Shown here piece by piece: positions 55,415 to 64,000 of a DNA stretch of 64,000 nt. The position numbers and the translations under genes are program-made. The DNA comes from Coix lacryma-jobi var. lacryma-jobi. Taxonomy: Eukaryota; Streptophyta; Magnoliopsida; Poales; Poaceae. Position 1 is the stretch's first letter. Each line of letters starts with the position of its first letter. The notes beneath the pieces are model-generated. The model searched no databases, had not been told where the DNA came from, and was given only the letters and a program-made list of their open reading frames with translations. The stretch spans positions 83,399,942 to 83,463,941 of the forward strand of contig CM019826.1 in assembly GCA_009763385.1 (NCBI GenBank), given 5' to 3'.

Positions 55415-57372
55415 TGCGGATACATGGGTGTATGCCGAGTCTCTGAGTGATGAGTGATTGTCAACGGGTTTGATCGCATGTTCTTTGGCTTGTGTTGTGC
55501 AGGTGTCGAGCACGGACGCAGTGATCGAAGGCAGGTGAAGGTCAAGCTGAGACATGCTGTGTCGACGGACCGGGTGCGGTGAAGGATGGGCGTGCCGTGC
55601 GGCGGACGTGCCATGCCGAGGTACCCGAGCGATGAAGGGCGGACGTGAGGCTTGGACTGAGGGACCGGAGTGCCTGAGGATCAGCTGTGGTGGCTGGAAG
55701 CCTGGGACAGCGACGAGCAGAGACTTGAGGGGCACGGTGTTGCTCGGGTCGAGGACCTGGGGACACGTGTCGGTGGATGGGGTGCACGGGCGGTGCATAC
55801 CCTCTACAGCTTCGGTTTGGTGGTAGAGCCAGGGAAAAACCATCGGGTGGACGGTTTCCAGGTTTGGGCCTCAAAACCTGGGCGCTGCGGGTTTCTGAGT
55901 TTGGGCCACAAAACTCAGGCGTTGGACTTGGAGGCTAGTTTCCCGGTTTGGGCCTCAAAACCGGGGGATAGCTGGAAAAGGCTGTTTCCGGTTTCGGGCC
56001 ACACAACCGGGGGTGCAAAGCGAGGACGCACTTGGCGGCAATCGAAAGTTGCGTGGAGGCAACGCGGACGAGTGTGTGCGGCGTGGCGCCGTCGTACACC
56101 TACCACTCGAGTTGGTCCAGAATAACCCTTAGGGTTTAGCTGGTTCGCTCTGTAATTAGTTTAGAGAGGGGTAGAATAGGAAATAGACTTAGACTAGAAT
56201 AGGATAAGTAGTCGGGAGACTTCCTCCCCCACCTATCTCAGTTTTTCAGCCATTGGCCTTTGCCTTCTAGTTTTTCTATGCTCCCACACCTCTTCTGTAG
56301 CTAGCTGAGATCCACAGTGAAACTTGTTCTCTGTGTACTGTTGAGGAAGTGAGGCCGAATCACCACTGTTGCAAGTACCACCGCTCGTTTCCGGTTCGTG
56401 TTTTTGACCGTGTCCGACGCGGTGTTCGAATCGTGGCTCGCGTTTTGGTTGCTTCGGTCTGTGTTCGTTGCGTTCTTCGTTCCCTTCAGCTTTTCCATCG
56501 ATCGATCTCCCTCTCCTGTGTGTCTTTGCGAAATCCGTTTGAATCAGTTTGTTCGAACCATGAGGAGGTCATTTTGACCAAAGGAATTCATCTAACTCCT
56601 CATGATCGAGTAGATCGGGACGATTTCGTTTTTGTGACACCTTTCGTTCGTTCCACTTTCCCTTTTGTTTTCCCCGTGTTTTGGTTGTCTTGAGAGGATG
56701 ATTTCTTGAGGATAGTTTTCTAACTACTCTGTGATCTTCTTCTCCAAGTTTGGAAACTTGGGATTGTGTTTGATCGATTTTTAGAGAGATTTGCTTTTCG
56801 GGAGAACGCACCCAGGACTGAGCTTCTGCGGGGAACAGTTCGCAGTAGGCTCGGCGAATCGGAGCGTGCCGAGGCTCACCTTCGAACGGTGCCCTCGAGC
56901 GAGCCGAGCCTCCCCTCGGACGAACCGGAATTTTCCCCGAGGCCTTCTTCGAGCCTCGGGCGAGGCGGAGTTTTTCCCGAGGCCTCTCTCAAGCCTCGGG
57001 CGAATCGGTTTTTTCCCGAGGCCTCCCTCGAGCCTCGGGCGAGGCGGAGTTTTTCCCATGGCCTCTCTCGAGCCTCGGGCGAATCGGTGTTTTTCCCTGA
57101 GGCCTCTCTAGAGCCTCGGGCGAATCGGAGTTTTGCACCGAAGCCTCGTGACTCAGTCTTTCGGCGGTTTCCTTTGCGTTCTCTGTTCAGTGTTGCCTCG
57201 CTGTGATCTCAGGGATCATCCACCCTCCTTCTTAAGGGTCGTGGGCATCACTTCAAAGAACAAAGTTTTTGGGTTGATTTTATTGGACTGAGGCCGTGGT
57301 TTCTGTGAACAATTCTGAGGCTCCCATTCACCCCCCCTCTGGTCGCCTTGGTTTGGCACTTTCGGTCCTTCA
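55415..57372 (+). repeat. 5' LTR of copy C (1,958 bp)
   Basis: TGCGGATACA...TCCTTCA, homologous to the copy B LTR over its first about 1.4 kb and last about 200 bp. The middle (about 56800-57150) is different: it holds a GC-rich array of CCTCGAGCCTCGGGCGA-type units instead of the GCGGACTGTCCGC palindromes of copy B. Confidence 0.92.
56870..57135 (+). repeat. GC-rich tandem array in copy C LTR
   Basis: About five units of roughly 45-50 bp sharing CCCGAGGCCTCTCTCGAGCC and TCGGGCGAATCGG. The motif resembles the reverse complement of the array at 18650-19135. Confidence 0.85.
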
Positions 57373-57374
57373 AT

Positions 57375-57388
57375 TGGTATCGGAGCAG
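57375..57388 (+). other. Primer-binding site of copy C
   Basis: TGGTATCGGAGCAG two bases after the LTR end, as in copy B. Confidence 0.75.
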
Positions 57389-57434
57389 GTTAAGGATCTT
57401 CCACCTTAGCGGTTCCGGATCCACCGAAGGCGAC

Positions 57435-59240
57435 ATGGATCGCGGCGTGGGCAAACCGCGTTTTTCGATGGGACGAACTATGCGTACTGGAAAATACGCA
57501 TGTCGGCCTATCTGCAGAGTTTGGGTGCTTCGATTTGGGATATTTGCAACTCTGCTGATTACGTGGTCTTGGCTGCTCGTGTCACACAGCAACAGATCGA
57601 TGAGCACGATGCCAATAGCCGAGCCCGTAATGCTCTCTTTTCTTGTCTGAGCATGGGTGAGTTTGATCGCGTTTCTCACCTCGCTACGGCTCGGGAGATC
57701 TGGGATACCCTCATGCGTTTTCATGAGGGCACCTCTCAAGTCAAAATCCGACTCTACGAGTCGTTCAAGCGTGAGTATGAGAACTTTCGACATCAACCTG
57801 GCGAGAGCATAGAAAGTTTATTCGCTCGCTTTAGGTGATTTCAACAGGATGGGGGCTAACAAGGAGCAGTTGCCTTTTGACGATCATGAGCGTGCTTTGA
57901 AGCTTCTGCACACTCTTGACCGGTCGTGTGGGATTCCATGGTTCAGGCGATCATCAAATCGCCTAACTATGAGACCCTCACCTGCGACGAGCTCTTCAGT
58001 AAGCTCAAGTCCAGTGAGATTGACGCCATGTCGAGGGCTTCTTATGCGAACCCTTCTGGCCCGACTATGGCTTTGGTTTCTGGCTCTTCTCCTAACTCTT
58101 CTGCTGGTTTTGCACTGTCTTCTCTCTTTTCTGTACAGAGGACCAGCTGGAGTCTTTGGGGGACGACGAGTTGGCTCTGCTTGCCAACCGGTTCTCGCGG
58201 TTTCACAACAACCGCATGAACCGTCGCCGCGGAGGAGGACGCTCAGGATGCTATGAGTGCGGCGACCCCGACCACTTCATCGCCAACTGCCCCAAGAAGA
58301 ACAAGCATTCGGGGAAGAGCGATCATGGGCACAAGTACGACTCCGGAAAGCATAAGGAGAAGTACGTCCCTCCGAGGCGCAAGAAGAGGGGCGGCTTCGA
58401 CAAGGAGTACATCAAGAAGAAGTACTTGGAGAAGGCCCAGGCTGAGCAGCGCGCGTTCTTCGCCACGCTCAGCGACGTCGACGGCTCGGATGACGACTCC
58501 GCTTCATCAAGCGACGACGAGTCCGAGAAGAAGAAGAGGATCGAGGACAAGCTGAACGGTCTCTGCTTCTTCGCCGACGACGACGGCTTCTGCACCATGG
58601 CGCTGGTGATGAGGTCAGAGGCGAGCTGGAGCACACCCCTCGGAACGACGACGACGACGACGACACCTCCCAGGTATCTCTCACCTACGATGATCTCTCT
58701 GCCGAGGTTGAGAAGCTTACTGCCGCGCTCCTTAGTCAGGACAAGTTGCTTAGGCGTGCTGCTAGAGAGCGCAAGGAGTTTAGGCAGAAGTGGGAGGACA
58801 CGGTGAGAGAGCTTGAGTTCGCTCGGTCCACCGTGGTTGTGACGGAGGAGGTTGAGTGTGAGTCGTGCACCATGCACATGACTGACCTTCTCACTTTGAG
58901 AGGAAAGTATGCTGCGTTGGTTGGAGAGCTGGATGAGCTGAGGGCCAGACCCTCTTTGCTAGGTGCTTGCAAGACCTGTCCTGGCTTGCAAACCGAGTTG
59001 GCAGAGAAGAATGCCAAGATTGAGTCTCTTGAGAAGGCCAGCTCGGGTAGCACTTGTGTGACTAGGTGCGCTTTGTGCGAGGGTTTGGAGATGGAGATTG
59101 CCAATGTGAAGCATGGCAAGATGCAAACCGAGGAAGAAAACACATACCTTCAGACCATCTTGTCATGGGTATCTTGTAGTGAGCCGCAGCTCGGGATGAT
59201 GATCTCCCATTCAAGCGAGCTGCTGGAGGTCCTGGTGTAG
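57435..59240 (+). pseudogene. Copia Gag of copy C, frameshifted
   Basis: The start MDRGVGKP at 57435 is followed by a one-base loss about 25 bases in, relative to copy B; the original frame resumes as SAYLQSLGASIWDICNSADY. Further breaks lie near 57835, 57930 and 58610. The zinc knuckle CYECGDPDHFIANC is at about 58250-58291. The coiled-coil C-terminal region (RAARERKEFRQKWEDTVREL) runs from about 58750. Confidence 0.87.
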
Positions 59241-62200
59241 GTTTTGCTCAGGGTGTTGATCTTTCTGCCTTTGGGAAGATTGGAGAGTCGAGTGGTATGA
59301 ATCCGAGTGAGAAGCCAACTCCACCACTACTCACTCCCAAACTTACCAAGCTTCCACCTAAAGAGCCTCTCAAACCTACCACCAAGGATGGGGTGTTTGA
59401 AGAACCTCCGAGAGCTCCACCCAAGAACCAAGTGTGGCATCCCAAACCCAACCACCTAAAGAACAAGCTGGATACAATGCCACATATCCAGGAGGAGTTG
59501 CCACAGAAGGGCAAAGTGATCCACACCCACAGCCATGAGTACCAACAACCCCCTTGCGTGCGGTGAGGTATCATTGTGATTTCTGTGGGAGAGATGGACA
59601 CGTGAGCGAGTTTTGCTTTCGGCGCAAGAGAGAGGCGCGCCGTGCTCGGGAGATGGACAACCCGGACATGTACCACCCTTTCCATGGTGTGCATGTGCCG
59701 AACATCCAGAAGAGAGCTGCTAGGCCAGAGGTCCAGAACCTCAAGTTCCCAGGCCTAGGCAGCAGAGAGCTCCGAGGAGAGATGCTAGGCCTAGAGGCAC
59801 AGTGCCTCAAGTTGCTAGGCCTAGGCCTCGTAGAGAGCGTGCCCGACGGGGTCCTGCTTTTGCAGACTATGGACTCCGTGGCGGAGGCTTTGTTGAGCGT
59901 TTTCTCCCACCGCATTTGGAGTATTGCGGTGAGCGTTTATTCCCCAGCGGACCATGTTTTCCTGTGCGTGGTCATCGCTCTCTTCGTAGACAGTCTAGGA
60001 ATGGTTTTTCTGCTAACCGTTCTTTTGAGCAACCGGCCCAACACTGGTATTCCCCTTACTTCACTAACCCCAGTGTTGGACCGTATGCTCACCCTATGTC
60101 TCTTTTATTGATGTAGGTAAAACGGTTGGAGGACATTTGGTTGGTGGATTCCGGTTGCTCGAGGCACATGACCGGGAACGCCAAGTGGTTCTCCAGCCTT
60201 AGTCCTGTTGCCGAAAAGGAGTACATAACCTTCGGCGACAATAGCAAGGGTAAGGTATTGTCTCGCGGGTCAGTGCGAGTTAATGAGCACTTTGTGTTGC
60301 GCGATGTTGCTCTTGTTTCTAACTTGCATTTTAACCTTCTTTCTGTTTCGCAACTTTTTGACGACGACTATGAGATTCGTTTTAAACCGAATCTCAGTCG
60401 TTTTTGGACCCTCAGGGCAATCTTGTATGTTTGATTTCGCCCTTTGGGAAAGTCTTTCGTGCGAATTTCTCGGAGTCTTTTGGCACTTCCCGCTGTCTTG
60501 TGGCTAGTCCTACTTCCTCTGATCTTTGGAAGTGGCATAGGAGGCTCGGTCATTTAAGCTTCGACTTGCTTGCAAGACTTAGCTCACTTGGCCTAATCCA
60601 AGGATTGCCTAAGCTTTCGATGGAGAAGGATCTAGTTTGTCATTCTTGTAGACATGGGAAGATGGTTGCTGCTGCTCCCCACCATCCAGTGACTCAGGTC
60701 ATGACCAAGCGCCTGGAGAGCTTTTGCACATGGACCTTGTTGGTCCGGCTCGGGTGAGCTCGGTTGGGGGGAAGTGGTATGTACTTGTTGTTGTTGATGA
60801 CTTTTCGAGATATTCGTGGGTCTTCTTTTTAGCTGAGAAGACCGAGACTTTCTCCTTTGCTCGTAATCTGATTTTGCGTCTTCAGAACGAGTTCCCTTTG
60901 AACTCGATGCGACCAATTCGGAGTGATAATGGTTCCGAATTTAAAAATTCGGATTTTGAGAAGTTTTGTAACTCGTTGGGTTTAGAGCACCAGTTTTCTT
61001 CCCCTTACACACCGCCTCAAAATGGTGTTGTAGAAAGGAAGAATCGGACCCTGGTTGAGATGGCCAGGACGATGCTCGATGAGCATAGGACTCCTAGGTG
61101 TTACTGGGCCGAGGCTATGAACACTGCGTGCTACATTTCAAATCGCATTTTTCTGAGAGCTTTCTTGAAGAAACCTCTTATGAGTTGCATTTTGGTAAAC
61201 AACCCAAAGTGAGTTATTTTAGAGTCTTCGGTTGCCATTGTTTTATATTAAAGAAAGGCAACCTGGACATGTTTGAGTCTCGTTCTTCTGACGGTGTGTT
61301 TTTGGGTTATGGCACTCACACTCGAGCTTATCGTGTACTTAACCTTGACACTAATCGAGTCATGGAGACATCAGATGTCACCTTCGACGAGACTCTTGTA
61401 TGTCCTTCTCGTTTTGAGCGTGCAGGTGATCATGAGGTTGGCGAGCCTCTTTTTGATGACGAGGACGAGGGTGCTGAAGGTATGGATGATCCAGCAACCC
61501 CTCCACCTGTCGCGCCGCCAAGAGCGGCTTCGACGACGACTCACGGCCCCGACACCTCTTCTTCCTGGGGGCCGTGGGATCCTCCACCTCGCGCGGTACC
61601 TTTTGTACCCGGGGTGGAACCAGCTGCTGTTGACAGGGAGGTCACTTCTTCCCGGGAGGCGCCACGACACATCCAGCGCCTGCACCCCTCTCAGCAGATG
61701 ATCGGCGACATCGGCGAGTGAGTCACTCGCTCCAGGTCACAACACATCTCTCACATTGCTCACTCTGCTTTTGTTGCTAATTTTGAGCCCCGAGATGTTG
61801 GACACGCTTTGACGGATCCAGATTGGGTCAATGCCATGCATGAGGAGTTAGAGAACTTTGAGCGAAATCGGGTTTGGGTTCTAGTTCCACCTCCACCTGA
61901 CTGTAAGCCTATTGGGACAAATGGGTTTTCAAAAACAAGCAAGGAGAGGATGGCCACGTTGTGAGAAACAAGGCCAGGCTTGTAGCAAAGGGTTATAGTC
62001 AGAAGGAGGGGATAGACTATGAGGAGACGTTTGCTCCTGTAGCTCGTTTGGAGGCTATTAGGATACTCTTGGCTTTTGCTGCATCCAAAGGTTTCAAACT
62101 TTTTCAAATGGATGTCAAGAGTGCCTTCTTAAACGGCTACATAGAAGAGGAGGTTTATGTTGAGCAACCCCCGGTTTTGAAAATCCCAAGTTTTCAAACC

Positions 62201-63314
62201 ATGTTTTTAAACTCCACAAAGCTTTATATGGTTTGAAACAAGCCCCTAGAGCCTGGTATGATAGGTTGAAAACCTTTTTGCTTGCTAAGGGTTTTAAAAT
62301 GGGATGTGTAGATAAGACGCTTTTTCTCCTCAAGCAAGGCAAAGATACACTCTTGGTCCAGATTTACGTGGATGATATCATTTTCGGTGGTTTCTTCTCA
62401 CGCTTTGGTTGCCAAGTTTGCAGATACTATGAGCAAGGAGTTCGAGATGAGCATGATGGGTGAACTGACATTCTTTCTCGGGTTGCAAATTAAGCAATCC
62501 TGGGAGGGGACGTTTGTGCACCAGGGCAAGTACACCAAGGACTTGCTAAAGCGGTTCGATATGGGTGAGGCCAAGCCTCTTCCAACACCCATGTCGACGA
62601 CGACTGCCCTGGATGCGGACGTAGATGGAGAAGCAGTGGACCAGAAGGAATACCGCAGCATGATTGGATCGCTACTCTATCTGACGGCGACATGCCCGGA
62701 CATCCAGTTCGCGGTGTGTCTATGCGCGCGCTTTCAGGCGTCGCCGCGCACTTCTCACCGTCAGGCGGTGAAGCGCATTTTCAAGTACCTTCGTTTCACT
62801 CCTGAGTTCAGGTTTTGGTATTCTGCTTCCTCCACCCTCTCCCTTTGCGGTTATTCGGATGCCGATTTTGCTGGTTGCCGTATTGATCGCAAGTCCACTT
62901 CTGTGGACTTGCCAGTTTATTGGTTCCTCTCTTGTATCGTGGTCTTCTCGCAAGCAGTCTAGTGTCGCTCAGTCTACCACGGAGGCTGAGTATGTTGCTG
63001 CGGCTAGCTGCTGTTCCCAGTTACTCTGGATGATGGCCACTTTGCGTGATTTTGGTGTGAGCTTTTCTCGCGTGCCTTTGCTTTGTGACAGCACGAGTGC
63101 TATTAGCGTTGCTAAGAACCCCGTGCTTCACTCGAAAACCAAACACATTGACGTGCGCTTTCATTTCTTGCGAGACCACCACCAGGAGAAGGGTGATATC
63201 GACCTTCGCCATGTCGATACTCATCACCAACTGGCTGATATTTTCACCAAGCCTTTAGACGAATCAACCTTTAATCGGTTGAGGGGTGAGCTTGGTGTGT
63301 GTTTCCCCTTTTAG
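59241..63314 (+). pseudogene. Copia Gag tail/Pol of copy C, degraded but nearly full length
   Basis: A second zinc knuckle RYHCDFCGRDGHVSEFC is near 59568, and protease VDSGCSRHMTG near 60142. Integrase has HSCRHGKMVAA near 60641, MDLVGPAR near 60730, RSDNGSEFKN near 60920 and NGVVERKNRT near 61020. RT has KARLVAKGYSQKEGIDYEET near 61969 and YVDD near 62365. RNase H has CGYSDADFAG near 62850 and NPVLHSKTKHIDVRFHFLRD near 63117. The stop is TAG at 63312. Breaks include single-base indels near 60400, 60710, 61170, 61920, 62180, 62395 and 62905, and a TGA near 61719. Catalytic motifs remain readable, so this is the best-preserved of the three copies. Confidence 0.88.
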
Positions 63315-64000
63315 ATGGGGAAACATTTTGGATCTTATATAGATTGCCTTTTCGTTTGTCTTTCTTTCCTTTTGCATTTTGGCATACGCATTTACATTCT
63401 GAGTTTCATGTTTATAATCACTAGAGTGTAACTATGCTCTATTTTAGTATGCTCTGATGCTTATGTTGATACTTGTAGCTTGTGCTTCTTCTGATCACTA
63501 GTACATGTTATGAGCTGAGCTATTTTGGAATGGTGAATTTTGCTTAATGTATATAAAATCTGAAAATGTTCACCATTGAGATATGCAACTAGCATGTGTA
63601 GGGCGTGTTGAGTCCATTCCTGCTTTTCATATATGCTAGGTTGCTATGTCTCTAGTTCTGAGTCATTCACTTGCTTGGTCTGCTCATATCATGTTTAAAA
63701 TTGGAACCAAGTTTTAGTGAATTGAAAAGATCGAGATGGCATTGCTTGTCAACACCTCACGGTATCGAGACTGTTTCTCATTGCACTTTGAGTTAAACTT
63801 GAGCTGTGAAGTGTATGACCGAAACCGTAGCTTTAAGCTTCTGATTGCTTCGGCATAGGCTTCGCTCGGTTGAAAAGTTAGGCAATGACAAGCTTTCAAC
63901 CTCTCGCAATCACATGCTAAAATTAAACTTGTGAATTCTTTACCGCTGCAACTCCGACATAGAACTAAAATCACAAGTATATGCTTCATTCCTATGCATG
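63315..64000 (+). other. Noncoding 3' spacer of copy C
   Basis: Collinear with about 15317-16010 in copy A (shared GCTGAGCTATTTT and ATATGCAACTAGCATGTGTA stretches). No coding frame. It runs off the window before any polypurine tract or LTR. Confidence 0.8.

Larger units (their letters stand above)
55415..64000 (+). mobile_element. Sirevirus-like Ty1/copia element, copy C, 3' LTR beyond window
   Basis: 5' LTR 55415-57372, primer site from 57375, gag from 57435, pol to 63314, and a 3' noncoding spacer to the window edge. It inserted, in opposite orientation, into the older Sirevirus pol fragment on its left. The 5 bp before its LTR are CTTGT, the expected target duplication. The element should continue about 1 kb to its polypurine tract and 3' LTR. 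Confidence 0.9.

Overview
The window is grass (Poaceae) nuclear DNA, probably from a panicoid/andropogonoid lineage. The evidence is nested LTR retrotransposons of the Ty3/gypsy Tat lineage and Ty1/copia Sirevirus type, a large CACTA transposon with grass-type TTTAGTCCCGG subterminal repeats, Tourist-like MITEs, and one host gene with plant-type GT-AG introns. No RNA genes or CRISPR arrays were seen. Most of the sequence is transposable elements; the only clear host gene is the 5' half of the peroxisomal AAA-ATPase PEX6.

Layout. 1-11120: 3' three quarters of a Tat-lineage (Grande/Retand-like) element. It carries a sense polyprotein (protease, RT, RNase H, second archaeal-type RNase H, integrase), two long tandem arrays, a spliced antisense gene and a 760-bp 3' LTR. 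It sits inside the gag of a Sirevirus-like copia element (copy A, 11121-16950), whose 3' LTR stops after 22 bp. 16951-20204: unclassified repeats, then a 500-bp N gap. 20705-23805: PEX6 exons 1-7 on the minus strand, running into the gap. 23806-30009: intergenic DNA with a poly(A) micro-insertion, an LRR remnant, a 920-bp TIR element with TTA target duplication, a gypsy LTR fragment and two MITEs. 30010-31668: a copia LTR, its primer-binding site and the first codons of gag. 31669-44720: a CACTA transposon with a TNP2-type transposase, a Transposase_24/Ulp1 C48-protease gene and a small hybrid-binding-domain protein, all on the minus strand, with telomere-like repeats between the two large genes. 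44721-54151: copy B of the same Sirevirus family (minus). 54152-55414: an older, different Sirevirus pol fragment split by two insertions. 55415-64000: copy C (plus), 3' end outside the window.

Most striking points. The antisense gene in the Tat element is a fully phased three-exon gene of 1,097 codons with its own TATA box. Its first ATG opens a protein beginning MARLKQTAR, almost the histone H3 N-terminal tail (MARTKQTAR); an NLS, a GRGRG/AT-hook-like tract, an acidic stretch and a coiled coil follow. The CACTA element has mismatched flanks, carries a Ulp1 protease with its catalytic residues, an RNase-H1-type hybrid-binding domain ORF, and interstitial telomere-like DNA.

Caution: several unrelated genes are broken by single-base changes, many in short homopolymers. 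Some of the frameshifts, including both in PEX6, may therefore be consensus errors rather than biology.
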